Source of the DNA: Micromonospora purpureochromogenes | GTDB taxonomy: Bacteria; Actinomycetota; Actinomycetes; Mycobacteriales; Micromonosporaceae | Length of the DNA stretch: 64,000 bases | Direction of reading: 5' to 3' | NCBI RefSeq assembly: GCF_900091515.1 | Contig: NZ_LT607410.1 | Span: 4,464,001 to 4,528,000, forward strand | Position numbers and translations under genes: made by a program | The notes under the pieces: model-generated | Database searches by the model: none | What the model saw: only the letters and a program-made list of their open reading frames with translations | What the model was told of the DNA's origin: nothing | In this document: positions 33,784 through 43,027 of the stretch, in pieces | Numbering within the stretch: the first letter of the stretch is position 1 | Layout of the letters: each line of letters starts with the position of its first letter

Positions 33784-34677
33784 CTAAGGGACGTCTCGTA
33801 ACTGGGTGAAGGCGTTGTCCAGCGCCGGCCCGGCGGTCAGCCGGCCAGGATGATGTTGTGGAGGTTGGCGATGCCGGAAGCGGCGTCGGTCAATGTGTGG
33901 GCGGCGCGGCGGTAGTCGCGCAGGATCTTGAAGCACTTCATCCTGGCCAGGGCGTGTTCGACTCCGGCGCGGACGGTGCGGTGGTGGGTGTTCATCTCTT
34001 CTTTCCAGGCGGGCAGGGCGCTGCCGTCGGCGGGCTTGCGGTACGGGATGATCACCTCGGGGTTGCCGCGGTAGCCGCCGTCGGCCATCACGGGCCGCCC
34101 GTCCAGCTTCTCCTCGATGCCGCTGGTGCGGTAGACGATCGTGTCGTTGCGGTTGCCGGGCTGCGGGTCGCCGACGGCGATGACCAGGCGGGTGCTGGCG
34201 TCGATGGCGACCTGCAGGTTGGTCGAGTAGCGGTAGTTCTTGCTCTTGGCGGCCAGGCGGTGATCGCGGGTGGGGATCAGAGTGCCGTCGACGATGGCGA
34301 TCTGGTCGACCGGCCGCCGGCGCACCGGCGCGAGGGCGAGCAGCGGGCCGAGGGTGTCGATGACCCGGTGCGCTGCGGAGTGGGACACACCGAACAGCGG
34401 GCCGATCTGCCGCATGGTCAGGTTCGTGCGCCAATAGGTGGCCACCAGCAGCACCCGATCCGGCAGGTCGAGGGCCCACTGCCGGCCCGGCCGGCCGTCT
34501 GCGATGGCGTCACCGCCACGCTCGGCGACCAGGCGGACCAGCCTGCGGAACTGGGCGGGCTGCAGCCCCGTGAACGGGAAGATCCACTCAGAGTGGGTCG
34601 CGGTGATCACCTGCACCCAGGCATCCTGACCGATCGTCCTCAGCAGACAGACACCGGGGTTACGAGACATCCCTTAG
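33784..34677. mobile_element. IS5-family-type insertion sequence, complete
   Basis: The element is about 894 bases with 19-bp terminal inverted repeats: CTAAGGGACGTCTCGTAAC at 33784-33802 against the complement of 34659-34677, 18 of 19 matching. It contains one intact transposase gene on the minus strand. A target duplication is not clear: the flanks read TAC on the left and CTA on the right. The intact gene and near-identical ends suggest a recent insertion into the right repeat array. Confidence 0.85.
33837..34670 (-). CDS. IS5-type transposase (DDE_Tnp_4 domain)
   Basis: 277 residues filling the insertion sequence. An N-terminal helix-turn-helix-like part (WRTNLTMRQIGPLFGVSHSAAHRVID) is followed by the DDE core: AIVDGTLIPTRDH with the first Asp, VMADGGYRGNPEVIIPYR with the second, and RAGVEHALARMKCFKILRDYRR with the Glu of the Y(2)R(3)E(6)R-like signature. 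All three catalytic acids appear present, so the transposase is probably functional. The start lies inside the right terminal repeat, at ATG 34670. Confidence 0.88.
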   Translation of the reverse strand: MSRNPGVCLLRTIGQDAWVQVITATHSEWIFPFTGLQPAQFRRLVRLVAERGGDAIADGRPGRQWALDLPDRVLLVATYWRTNLTMRQIGPLFGVSHSAAHRVIDTLGPLLALAPVRRRPVDQIAIVDGTLIPTRDHRLAAKSKNYRYSTNLQVAIDASTRLVIAVGDPQPGNRNDTIVYRTSGIEEKLDGRPVMADGGYRGNPEVIIPYRKPADGSALPAWKEEMNTHHRTVRAGVEHALARMKCFKILRDYRRAAHTLTDAASGIANLHNIILAG

Positions 34678-34743
34678 CTAGCGCCCGGCCACGGGGTGAT
34701 GAGCGTGCTGTCGCTGCGAAGCCGGCCGGTTCAGCCCGATGGC

Positions 34744-34776
34744 GTACCCCCGCCCGGCGAGGCAAGGCGGGGGTAC
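34744..34776 (-). terminator. Stem-loop downstream of the 305-residue gene
   Basis: GTACCCCCGCC at 34744-34754 pairs perfectly with GGCGGGGGTAC at 34766-34776 around an 11-base loop. It lies 39 bases past the stop of the minus-strand gene ending at 34815 and probably ends its transcript. No T-run is visible, which is common in high-GC actinobacteria. Confidence 0.5.
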
Positions 34777-34814
34777 AGCTCATCTGGGCGGACGTCTCAG
34801 CGCGCCGAAGCCCC

Positions 34815-35732
34815 TTAGCGGGATTGCTCGCGTTGTTTGCGGAGGCGGTTCACATCGCGGCTGCTCATCGCGAACAGTGCGTTGGGGCCGTCCTCGCGGC
34901 GCATCGGGTAGCCGGCCATCAGGGCCGCCGTGATCAACTCGCCGTTGGCGATGTAGTACCCGAGCAGGTCCTCGGCGAGGTGCTTGAGCCCGTAGCTGCC
35001 CGTGTTGGGGGTCTTGATCGGGGCGATGTTGACCACCAGCCAGTCGTGGACCTGCTCCACGATCTCCTCCCGCGAGATCAGGTGCTGGCGGTGCTCTTCG
35101 AACCGTCGGCGCCGCTCGTCGCGGTGCAGGTAGCCGTAGTCGTAGCCAAAGCCGTTGCCGTTGAGCGCAGGGTACTGGTCGATCACCTGGGCGAAGCCGA
35201 GCAGCGGCGCCCGTAGCGGCAGCGGTTCGAAGGCCGGTGTCCGGGATGCGGCGGCGCGTGGCAGCGCCGGGAGCCCGCGCCGGCGGCGGCAGGTGGCGTG
35301 GCTGCAACCGGCGGGGATCTCGCGGACCTCCAGCCGGTCGAGGGCCCCGGCACGATCCAGGTTCGCGGCGATGCCGGAAAGGTACTCGCGGCGGGTCACG
35401 GTGTATCGCGCCTCGACGGAGAGCCACAGGCCGCGCCGTTCCGGCCGGCGGTTCTGCTGCGCGCCGGCCGCCGCGCGGGCCAGGTCGTCGAGTTCCCACC
35501 ACCGTTGCTGTCCACTGATCCGCAGGGCGATCAGTGGACCGTGTTCGTCCTGCAGCTTCTCCCAAAGGGAGCAGTGGTTGGCGCGCTGCCAGTCGGCGAG
35601 CGGGGGTTGAACGATCACCTCGGCAGCGGCCGGGGCGGGGACGACAACCTGCCTGCGGGCTTCGAGGTAGTTGGTACCGGTCGCGGCTTGCTGCAGCCGG
35701 AATCGGGCCTTGATGCGACGGTTCTTGGTCAC
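34815..35732 (-). CDS. Conserved-looking hypothetical protein of the integrative element
   Basis: The frame is open far upstream, but GTG 35732 with AGGAG five bases before it marks the start, giving 305 residues. The N-terminus NRRIKARFRLQQAATGTNYLEAR resembles the short helix-plus-ATGxxYLxA motif seen at the start of many actinobacterial plasmid/ICE proteins. The middle has a Cys/His/Arg cluster (CSHATCRRRRG), and the C-terminus reads GSYGLKHLAEDLLGYYIANGELITAALMAGYP. No catalytic motif is recognised. It lies between the IS and the excision module and is probably an element maintenance gene. Confidence 0.6.
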   Translation of the reverse strand: MTKNRRIKARFRLQQAATGTNYLEARRQVVVPAPAAAEVIVQPPLADWQRANHCSLWEKLQDEHGPLIALRISGQQRWWELDDLARAAAGAQQNRRPERRGLWLSVEARYTVTRREYLSGIAANLDRAGALDRLEVREIPAGCSHATCRRRRGLPALPRAAASRTPAFEPLPLRAPLLGFAQVIDQYPALNGNGFGYDYGYLHRDERRRRFEEHRQHLISREEIVEQVHDWLVVNIAPIKTPNTGSYGLKHLAEDLLGYYIANGELITAALMAGYPMRREDGPNALFAMSSRDVNRLRKQREQSR

Positions 35733-35769
35733 CGGGTCTCCTGTGCCGAGACGCCCCACGTCCGTCCCG

Positions 35770-36545
35770 TCAGCGTGATGACCGTGCGTCGGGATCGTGC
35801 GCGATTCGGGTGGGAACCTTGGTCTCGGCGTACCGTTCGACGTGGGCGACCGGTACATCGACACGGGCAAGCGCAGCTGCCGCAGTACGGATTCTAGCGC
35901 GAAGACGCGATCGTTGGCCACCAGGAGGATCGCGGAGCGAAGTGGCCGTGCGGTCACCTCGGCTCCCAGAAGTAGTCCACCCCGATACTGCCGAGCCGGC
36001 GGGTAGCGACGGCAGTGTCCTCGCGCAACCCGATCCGAAGCTGCGACCGGCCCCACGCCCCCCGGCACCGCGGTCACCGGCAACGGCCGGCCTGTTGGCA
36101 CACCTCCGACGGGGACGACCGGCACAGCCGTGATCAAGAAGTCGGGATCCCCCTCGGTGATTGCCCGTCGAACTCTGTCCCGATGCGAGATCCGCTGGGG
36201 GAACGGGCGCAGCGAAGCGGCATTGGCGTGCTCGCGGCAATGCTGGGCGAACAGCCTCGAGAACCCGTCGGTGCCGTGCTGCGGAATGTCGTACAGCATC
36301 CGGCCGGACTGGCGATCGAACGACCTCGCCGCGGCATCCGCGTCGGGGCCGACGATCTCGAAGTCGGAGGCCGGCATGTCCTTGACGCCGTCAATCTCGT
36401 CCGGCGACCGGTCTCCCGACCACAACTCCAGGTAACCGCCATCCATCAGGACGAGCTCTCCTGACGGGCACGTCACCTCGCCGAGCAGCACGGTCTCTCC
36501 CATGATCGAGAGAGTCTCGGTGACCCTCACCGGCCACGGGTTCAC
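35770..36545 (-). pseudogene. Hypothetical gene, probably frameshifted
   Basis: GTG 36545 is preceded by GAGG at close spacing. Protein-like sequence (MGETVLLGEVTCPSGELVLMD, then MLYDIPQHGTDGFSRLF) continues in this frame to about 35885 (ILLVANDRVFALESVLR). From there the better coding pattern is in the next frame, which reads ARVDVPVAHVERYAETKVP and stops at 35770. The original frame instead runs on without a stop into the next gene. A one-base indel near 35880-35900 would reconcile the two. Function unknown. A true in-frame fusion with the 305-residue gene is less likely because that gene has its own ribosome-binding site. Confidence 0.45.
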
Positions 36546-36799
36546 CTACCTCGCGTGATCAAGCTGCCGCACTCCCACTCCGCGAATCTGCGGTCCTGTC
36601 GGTTGCGTTGCCGTCAACGCCTTCAGCGGCGGCCGGTGCCAGATGAACGAGGCGCTACCAACGCTCTCGGTCACGCAGCCAAGGTCAGGTAGCGCCACAA
36701 GCAACGCTCAGGCCGGATGGTCGTGTCGAGGCATGCCAGAACGTGCCTATCCAGCCGGACGCCCAGGCGTCCGGTCCCCTCGACCTAAGGAGCAGGGTG

Positions 36800-37051
36800 A
36801 TGCCCGTCAGCACTCTCAACCGGGACGAGCTACTCCAACTACCCGCGATGGTCGATCTCGCGACCGCCGCTCGCGCTCTCGGCGTTGGCCGCACGAAGGC
36901 TTATGAACTGGCGAAGAGCGGCGCCTTCCCTTGCCCGGTGCTTCGGATCGGAACCACCTACCGCGTACGCACGGCGGACCTGCTCAGGCTCGTCGGCATC
37001 GAACGGCAGCAGCCCGGCAGCGAGGACCCTCCAGCCCGGACGGATACGTGA
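36800..37051 (+). CDS. xis: Excisionase-like helix-turn-helix protein
   Basis: 83 residues from ATG 36800 with AAGGAG upstream. MVDLATAARALGVGRTKAYELAKSGAFPCPVLRIGTTYRVRTADLLRLVG is a complete MerR-like HTH_17 domain, the type found in excisionases next to phage and ICE integrases. It should bind the attachment region and direct the integrase towards excision. A small gene on the other strand and then the integrase follow. A transcriptional regulator role is possible instead. Confidence 0.75.
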   Translation: MPVSTLNRDELLQLPAMVDLATAARALGVGRTKAYELAKSGAFPCPVLRIGTTYRVRTADLLRLVGIERQQPGSEDPPARTDT

Positions 37052-37291
37052 CTACACCTCTCGCTGACCGCCGGCCTCGTCGGGCGCAGCGGCCGCCCAC
37101 GCCGGACGGTACCGCCCGGCGAGCACGTCGTCGACGAGCAACGCGACAATCCCGGACGGCGTGAGGTCAGGCCGCATCACCGCCAGCCTCTCCATCTCCG
37201 AAGGTGTGAGCCGGATCTTGACCTGCTGATCCCGCTTCTCGCGCGCCGGCAACGGCGGCAGGTTCTCGGCGACAGGACGCTGTCGCGGCAT
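37052..37291 (-). CDS. Small RHH-like putative DNA-binding protein
   Basis: 79 residues on the minus strand, ending one base after the excisionase stop. The core QQVKIRLTPSEMERLAVMRPDLTPSGIVALLVDDVL has a strand followed by two helices, the pattern of a ribbon-helix-helix (CopG/Arc-like) protein, with basic N- and C-terminal tails. Its start faces the integrase across a 210-base region containing a perfect 7-bp inverted repeat (37403-37423). It could repress itself and the integrase gene. Confidence 0.5.
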   Translation of the reverse strand: MPRQRPVAENLPPLPAREKRDQQVKIRLTPSEMERLAVMRPDLTPSGIVALLVDDVLAGRYRPAWAAAAPDEAGGQREV

Positions 37292-37402
37292 GCCTCAACT
37301 CCTCGGCGAGCTCTCGAACGGCTGGATGACGAGTTGAGGTTCCCACATTCCACATCGCCTATCACCAACCGCCAACGCACGCGCTACCTCGGGCCCGCAA
37401 TT

Positions 37403-37423
37403 TGGTACCAATTTTAGGTACCA
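37403..37423. promoter_or_regulatory. AT-rich inverted repeat between the RHH-like gene and the integrase (operator candidate)
   Basis: TGGTACC (37403-37409) and GGTACCA (37417-37423) are exact complements around AATTTTA. This is one of the most AT-rich spots in the window. It lies 79 bases upstream of the integrase start and 112 bases upstream of the divergent small gene. Such a palindrome is a plausible site for a dimeric repressor covering both promoters. Confidence 0.45.
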
Positions 37424-37501
37424 TTGCATCAAGCTCACCGCCGCTTCAGGCACTGGAGCCACGGCGTTAGCCCATCCCTCCGTGAAAGGAACAGGACCGA
37501 C

Positions 37502-38683
37502 GTGAGCACCTCGGACCCGATCAAGAAGGTCACTCTTCGCAGTGGCAAGACCCGCTACCGGTTCGTCATCGACGTCGGGCGTAAGCCGGACGGGCGTCGG
37601 GACCAGCGGACCTACACCTTCGACACAAGGAAGGAAGCGAAGGCGGAGTACGCCCGGATCAAGCATGAGAGCGACCGAGGCAAGTACGTCAAACCCGGCA
37701 AGATCACCGTTGACGAGTTCCTCGACGAGTGGTTGACGTCCGCCACCCGCGATGTCGAGAAGGCCACCGCCGCCAACTACCGCGATGCGCTGCTGCCGGT
37801 CCGCGCCCGCCTTGGCAGCAAGCCACTCCAGGACGTCACCGAGGCCGACATCGAGGCTCTGATCGACTGGATGCTGACGGAGGGCCGGCGACGCGGCGGC
37901 AAGCCGGGAACAGGGCTGGGTGTCCGATCGGTGCGCCTGACGCTCGGCCGGCTCCGGACCGCGCTGAACGTCGCGGTTCGGCGTCAGCTCGTGGTCCGCA
38001 ACGTCGCCGCGTTCGTGACTATCCCCAGGGCGGCGGCGAAGGCCGCCGCAGACGCGCGGGCGGACCGCAAACCCTGGACACAGGAGGAGGTGAAGACCTT
38101 CCTGACGGGAATCACGCGCGAGCGCCTCTACGCACCCTGCCTGCTGTCGCTGATGGGCCTGCGGCCGGCCGAGGTGTGTGGGCTGCGCTGGTCCGATGTC
38201 GACTTCGAGGCCGGCACGATCGCGGCCGGAGACAACACCCGGACGCTCGTCGACGGTGAGATCGAGGAGAAGGAGGCCAAGTCGGCGGCCGGCAAACGCG
38301 GCCTACCGATGCCCACGACAGTCACGAAGGCCCTGAAGGCATTCCAGACGCTGCAGAAGAAGGAACGCCTGAAGGCCGGCGATGCCTACGTCGACAGCGG
38401 CTACGTCCTGGTCAACGAACTCGGCCAGCCGCAGCGTACCGACTGGTTCCGCCGCCGGGTGTACGACCTCATGGCCAAGGTAGGAGTTCGCAAGGTCCGG
38501 CCCTACGACGCGCGGCATGCCTGCCTCACCTACCTCGCCGGCGCCGGGGTGCCCGACGTCGTGCTGGCGGCTTGGGCCGGTCACGCAGACGGTGGCACGC
38601 TCGCCAAGCGGGTCTACGTCCACCCGGACAGCAGCCACCTCAAGGTGGCGGCCGAGCACCTCGAATCAGGGCTGTTCGGGTGA
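37502..38683 (+). CDS. int: Tyrosine-type site-specific integrase
   Basis: GTG 37502 with AAGGAA upstream gives 393 residues. The N-terminal arm-binding part reads KTRYRFVIDVGRKPDGRRDQRTYTF, then a core-binding domain (DEFLDEWLTSATRD...) and the catalytic domain. Catalytic residues visible are Arg 221 (GLRPAEVCGLRW), Arg 338 in YDARHACLTYLAG, His 361 (WAGHADG) and nucleophile Tyr 372 (KRVYVH). The first His of the usual HxxR box is Tyr (335). It ends 115 bases from the 3' end of the tRNA-Pro gene and should recombine within that tRNA. Confidence 0.92.
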   Translation: MSTSDPIKKVTLRSGKTRYRFVIDVGRKPDGRRDQRTYTFDTRKEAKAEYARIKHESDRGKYVKPGKITVDEFLDEWLTSATRDVEKATAANYRDALLPVRARLGSKPLQDVTEADIEALIDWMLTEGRRRGGKPGTGLGVRSVRLTLGRLRTALNVAVRRQLVVRNVAAFVTIPRAAAKAAADARADRKPWTQEEVKTFLTGITRERLYAPCLLSLMGLRPAEVCGLRWSDVDFEAGTIAAGDNTRTLVDGEIEEKEAKSAAGKRGLPMPTTVTKALKAFQTLQKKERLKAGDAYVDSGYVLVNELGQPQRTDWFRRRVYDLMAKVGVRKVRPYDARHACLTYLAGAGVPDVVLAAWAGHADGGTLAKRVYVHPDSSHLKVAAEHLESGLFG

Positions 38684-38797
38684 CTTCTGACGCCCAGATT
38701 TCAGCAGTACGCGCGTACGTGATGAATTGTGAGACGGAACAGCAAGAAGGCCTCGACCCACCGAAGTGAATCAAGGCCCCGACCTGCTGTTTTACTG

Positions 38798-38871
<74 letters not shown>

Positions 38872-39000
38872 ATGCCCCCGCGCGGTCTCCCCCGCGGCAG
38901 CCGGTACAGCTTAGCGCAGGATCTTCGCACCACGCGCACAGGCCCCTCCCGCGTCGCGGCGTCCCACGCCACTCCCCCTAGAGCGTCCTAGGAAAGAGAA

Positions 39001-39032
39001 CGCCGGGTGGAGCAGCGAGGCTCCACCCGGCG
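39001..39032 (-). terminator. Rho-independent-type terminator after der
   Basis: CGCCGGGTGGAG (39001-39012) pairs perfectly with CTCCACCCGGCG (39021-39032) around an 8-base loop. In the minus direction the hairpin is followed by TTCTCTTTCC. It starts 17 bases past the der stop and is the best-formed terminator in the window, closing the minus-strand chromosomal operon before the tRNA. Confidence 0.8.
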
Positions 39033-39048
39033 ATCGGGACGGTACGGG

Positions 39049-40455
39049 TCAGCCGTGCGCCTTGCCGCGGCCGCCGGGGCCGAGCTTCTTGCGCGGGCGT
39101 ACCGAGATCTCCACCGGGCTGCCCTCGAAGCCGAACTCCTCGCGCAGCTTGCGCTCGACGAAGCGCTGGTAGCCGGCGTCCAGCGGCGCGGTGGTGAAGA
39201 GCACGAAGCGCGGCGGCGCCACGCCTGCCTGGGTGGCGAAGAGGATCTTCGGTGCCCGACCACCGCGCACCGGGTGCGGGGTGGCCTGGACCAGCGCGGT
39301 CAGCCACTGGTTGAGCTGCGCGGTCGGGACCCGGGTCTCCCAGCTCGCCAGCGCCTTGCGCAGCGCCGGCGCGAGCTTGTCCACCGCGCGGCCGGTCTGG
39401 GCGGACAGGTTCAGCCGGATCGCCCAGGGGATGCGGCGCAGCTCCCGGTCGATCTCCTTGTCCAGGTAGTACCGGCGGTCGGCGTCGACCAGGTCCCACT
39501 TGTTGAAGGCGATGACCAGGGCCCGCCCGGCCTCGGTGACCATGGACAGGATCCGCTGGTCCTGCTCGCTGATCGGCTCGCTGGCGTCGAGCAGCACCAC
39601 CGCCACCTCGGCCGCCTCGATGGCCGAGGCGGTCCGCAGGCTGGCGTAGTACTCGGTGCCGCTGGCCTTGCCGACCCGCTTGCGCAGGCCCGCGGTGTCC
39701 ACCAGTTGCCAGACGTCGCCGCCGATCTCGACCAGGCTGTCGACCGGGTCGACGGTGGTGCCGGCGACCGCGTCGACCACCGCCCGCTCCTCGCCGGAGA
39801 ACCGGTTGAGCAGGCTGGACTTGCCGACGTTGGGACGGCCGACGAGCGCCACGCGGCGCGGGCCGCGGGGCCGGTTCTCGATGATCTTCGGCGCCTCGGG
39901 CAGGGCCTCCATGATGGCGTCGAGCAGCTCACCGGAACCCCGACCGTGCAGCGCGGAGACCGGGTAGGGCTCACCGAGGCCGAGCGACCAGAGTGAGGTC
40001 GCCTCCATCTCGATGGCGGTGTTGTCGGTCTTGTTCGCCACCAGGATGACCGGCTTGGCGCTGCGCCGCAGCATCTTCACCGCGGCCTCGTCCACATCGG
40101 TCGAGCCGACCATCGCGTCGACCACGAAGACCACCACGTCGGCGGTGGCCACGGCCGTCTCGGCCTGCGCGGCGATCGCCGCGGCCCGGTCCTTGGCGTC
40201 CGGCTCCCAGCCGCCGGTGTCCACCACGGTGAACGCCCGGCCGGTCCACTGCGCGTCGTAGGGCACCCGGTCCCGGGTGACCCCGGGGACGTCCTCCACG
40301 ACCGCCTGGCGGCGGCCGATGATCCGGTTGACCAGCGTCGACTTGCCCACGTTGGGGCGGCCGACCACGGCCACCACCGGCTGCGGACCCGACGGCTCCT
40401 CGATGTCGAGGTCCGGTTCGCGCAGCTCCACCCAGCCGCCGTTGTCCTCGCTCAT
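39049..40455 (-). CDS. der: Ribosome biogenesis GTPase Der (EngA)
   Basis: 468 residues with the tandem G domains unique to Der: [18 protein letters not shown] near residue 30 and [18 protein letters not shown] near 205, each with its DxxG and NKxD motifs (ANKTDN, FNKWDL). The C-terminal KH-like domain ends with a Gly/Lys-rich tail. Der helps 50S subunit maturation. Its start overlaps the stop of cmk by four bases, so the two are translationally coupled, as in mycobacteria. Confidence 0.95.
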   Translation of the reverse strand: MSEDNGGWVELREPDLDIEEPSGPQPVVAVVGRPNVGKSTLVNRIIGRRQAVVEDVPGVTRDRVPYDAQWTGRAFTVVDTGGWEPDAKDRAAAIAAQAETAVATADVVVFVVDAMVGSTDVDEAAVKMLRRSAKPVILVANKTDNTAIEMEATSLWSLGLGEPYPVSALHGRGSGELLDAIMEALPEAPKIIENRPRGPRRVALVGRPNVGKSSLLNRFSGEERAVVDAVAGTTVDPVDSLVEIGGDVWQLVDTAGLRKRVGKASGTEYYASLRTASAIEAAEVAVVLLDASEPISEQDQRILSMVTEAGRALVIAFNKWDLVDADRRYYLDKEIDRELRRIPWAIRLNLSAQTGRAVDKLAPALRKALASWETRVPTAQLNQWLTALVQATPHPVRGGRAPKILFATQAGVAPPRFVLFTTAPLDAGYQRFVERKLREEFGFEGSPVEISVRPRKKLGPGGRGKAHG

Positions 40456-41132
40456 GCGACCCCCCGTTCGGTGAGGAGGTCGCGCAGCCGGGCGACGACC
40501 TCGTCGATGCCCAGCTCGGTGGTGTCCAGCACCACCGCGTCCGGGGCCTGCTGCAGCGGGTTGACCTTGCGGGTCGAGTCGAGCTGGTCCCGGCGGGCCA
40601 GGTCGGCGGCGGTCGCCGCGACGTCGACCGCGTCCTCGGCGCTGCGCCGGTGGGCGCGGGCCGCCTCGGAGGCGGTCAGGTAGACCTTCAGGTCGGCGTC
40701 GGGGGCCACCACCGAGCCGATGTCGCGGCCCTCGACCACGATCCGGCCGGCGTTGGTGATCATCTGGCGCTGCCGGGCGACGAGCAGTTCCCGCACCGCC
40801 GGCACGGCGGCCACGGCGGAGACCGCAGCGGTCACCTCGGGGCCACGGATCTCCTTGTCGACGTTCACGCCGTCGGCGGTCACGCCGTACCCCTGGGGGT
40901 CGGTGCCGATGCGCAGGTCGACCTCGCCGGCGACCTTGGCCACCGACTCGACGTCGGTCAGGTCGATCCCGGAGCGCAGCACCGCCCAGGTGATCGCCCG
41001 GTACATGGCCCCCGTGTCGAGGTAGCGGGCACCGAGGCCGGCGGCGAGCCGCCGCGAGACGGTGGACTTACCCGAACCGGACGGCCCGTCCACAGCGACC
41101 ACGCAGCGCCCGGCCCGTACGTTTTCCTCCAC
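40452..41132 (-). CDS. cmk: Cytidylate kinase
   Basis: GTG 41132 is preceded by a perfect AGGAGG six bases upstream, so the longer open frame is not used; 226 residues. P-loop [41 protein letters not shown] and [13 protein letters not shown] lid region ([17 protein letters not shown]) are the family signatures. The enzyme phosphorylates CMP and dCMP with ATP. Length is typical. It is followed by der with a four-base overlap. Confidence 0.95.
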   Translation of the reverse strand: MEENVRAGRCVVAVDGPSGSGKSTVSRRLAAGLGARYLDTGAMYRAITWAVLRSGIDLTDVESVAKVAGEVDLRIGTDPQGYGVTADGVNVDKEIRGPEVTAAVSAVAAVPAVRELLVARQRQMITNAGRIVVEGRDIGSVVAPDADLKVYLTASEAARAHRRSAEDAVDVAATAADLARRDQLDSTRKVNPLQQAPDAVVLDTTELGIDEVVARLRDLLTERGVA

Positions 41133-41320
41133 CGTTGTCCTCCTATAGCCCGTACCTCGCGGGTCGCCGGTGTCTCCGGCGCCGTTGAGCGGTTGTCCAT
41201 CGTCAATCATGCCCGCGCCTCGCGGGTGGCCGCGCGCGCCACCGGCGGGGGCGACCCGCGCCACCCGCCGGCCCATCGGCCGCGACGAAGCCTACCGGCA
41301 CCGATACCCGGTTCGCCGGG

Positions 41321-42091
41321 TCAGTCACCCACGGCCTTGAACAGGGCGGCGACTTCGGCGTTGGTCAACCGCCGGATCCGCCCGGTACGCAGGTCCCCCA
41401 GCCGGATCGGCCCGATCGCGGTACGCACCAGCCGGGACACCGGGTGCCCCACCTCGGCCAGCAACCGCCGCACGATGTGCTTGCGCCCCTCGTGCAGGGA
41501 GAGCTCCACCTGGGCGGTCTTGCCCAGGGTGTCCACCACCTTGAACGAGTCGACCTTGACCGGCCCGTCCTCCAGCTCCACCCCGGCCATCAGCCGCTTG
41601 CCCAGGTTGCGCGGGATCGGCCCGGCCACCTCGGCGAGGTAGGTCTTGAGCACCTCGTACGACGGGTGCATGAGCTTGTGGGCGAGGGTGCCGTCGTTGG
41701 TGAGCAGCAGCAGCCCCTCGCTGTCGGCATCGAGCCGCCCGACGTGGTAGACCCGCTGCTCCAGCCGGTTACCGATGAAGTCGGCGAGCTCGTTGCGTCC
41801 CTTCTCGTCCGCCATGGTGGTAACCACCCCGCGCGGCTTGTTCATCGCCACGTAGACCAGGCGGTTGTTGGCCTGGAGGCGCTCGCCGTCGACGTGGATC
41901 ACGGCGGTGGCGGGGTCGACCTTGTCGCCGAGCTGGGCGACCCGGCCGTTCACGGTCACCCGGCGCCGGAAGATCAGGTCCTCGCAGGCACGTCGGGAGC
42001 CCACGCCGGCGGCGGCGAGCACCTTCTGCAGGCGCTCGGCCCCCTCGTACACGGGGGCGTCGGTCTTCGGGGCACGGTCATCGCGTCGCAT
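41321..42091 (-). CDS. rluB: Pseudouridine synthase of the RsuA/RluB family
   Basis: About 256 residues from ATG 42091 (a TTG two codons upstream is possible). The N-terminal S4 domain reads ERLQKVLAAAGVGSRRACEDLI, and the catalytic Asp is in HVGRLDADSEGLLLLTNDG. MNKPRGVVTT and GRKHIVRRLL are further hallmarks. It modifies a uridine of 23S rRNA (RluB role by actinobacterial synteny). It overlaps the end of scpB by 14 bases. Confidence 0.9.
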   Translation of the reverse strand: MRRDDRAPKTDAPVYEGAERLQKVLAAAGVGSRRACEDLIFRRRVTVNGRVAQLGDKVDPATAVIHVDGERLQANNRLVYVAMNKPRGVVTTMADEKGRNELADFIGNRLEQRVYHVGRLDADSEGLLLLTNDGTLAHKLMHPSYEVLKTYLAEVAGPIPRNLGKRLMAGVELEDGPVKVDSFKVVDTLGKTAQVELSLHEGRKHIVRRLLAEVGHPVSRLVRTAIGPIRLGDLRTGRIRRLTNAEVAALFKAVGD

Positions 42092-43022
42092 CGGCAAGCT
42101 CTTCTACGTCGTCGGGGAGGAACGGGGCGAGCGGCGGGAGGTCGTCCACCGAGTTCAGCCCCAGTTTCTCCAGGAACATCGTGGTGGTCCGGTAGAGGAA
42201 CGCCCCGCTGTCCGGTTCGGTGCCGCACTCCTCGACCAGCCCGCGGGAGACCAGCGTACGGATGACCCCGTCGCAGTTCACACCCCGGATGGCCGAGATC
42301 CGCGAACGGGTGACCGGCTGCTTGTAGGCGATCACCGCGAGCGTCTCCAGCGCGGCCTGGGTCAGCCGTACCGACTGCCCGTCAAGTACGAACCGTTCCA
42401 CGTAGGTGGCGTATTCCGGCCGGGTGTAGAGACGCCAGCCACCGGCCGCCCGGCGCAGCTCGAAACCGTGCCCGGCCGCGGTGTAGCCGGCGGCGATCTC
42501 GTCCAGCATCGGCCCGACCCGCTCGGCGGGCTGCTCCAGCACCTGGGCCAGGGTCAACTCGCTGACCGGCTCGTCCACCACCAGCAGGATGGCCTCCAGC
42601 GCGCCCCGCAGCTCCGCGTCGTCCAACACCGGCGCCGGCTCCGGCGCGGGCGTCGCCCGCCGCCGGGGTCCCGGCTGTTTCCCGGGTACGCGGGCAGCCG
42701 CGCCCTCCCCCGCCGGCTCGTCGGTGCCGCCGGTCGGCGCGGGGTCGGCCGTGGAAGCAGTCTCCTCGGCCGGGTGCGACTGTCCCGTCGGCTCCGCGCC
42801 GGACGTCGCGGCGTTCTCCTCGCCGTGGGGTTCGGGAAGGTCCGGCTTCCCCGGCGACCGGGTCCCGTCATCGTCGGCGACGGCGGTCGGCGCGGCCGGC
42901 TCGTCGGACGGCTCCGACGGCTCGGCCGGCGGGGTGGGGCGCGGCGGGGTGGGGCGCTCCCAGGGTGGGACCCAGGCCGCCGCCTGGTCGGCCAGGGAGT
43001 CCCGGCGCTCCTCGTCGCTCAT
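42078..43022 (-). CDS. scpB: Segregation and condensation protein B
   Basis: ATG 43022, six bases after scpA, gives 314 residues. The first ~125 residues are a Pro/Glu/Ala-rich, low-complexity extension not present in shorter ScpB proteins. The conserved two winged helices follow: ELRGALEAILLVVDEPVSELTLAQVL, WRLYTRPEYATYVERFV, LTQAALETLAVIAYKQPVTRSRI and RGVNCDGVIRTLVSRGLVEE. ScpB dimers bind ScpA and SMC to compact and segregate chromosomes. Confidence 0.93.
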   Translation of the reverse strand: MSDEERRDSLADQAAAWVPPWERPTPPRPTPPAEPSEPSDEPAAPTAVADDDGTRSPGKPDLPEPHGEENAATSGAEPTGQSHPAEETASTADPAPTGGTDEPAGEGAAARVPGKQPGPRRRATPAPEPAPVLDDAELRGALEAILLVVDEPVSELTLAQVLEQPAERVGPMLDEIAAGYTAAGHGFELRRAAGGWRLYTRPEYATYVERFVLDGQSVRLTQAALETLAVIAYKQPVTRSRISAIRGVNCDGVIRTLVSRGLVEECGTEPDSGAFLYRTTTMFLEKLGLNSVDDLPPLAPFLPDDVEELADATR

Positions 43023-43027
43023 CCCGC

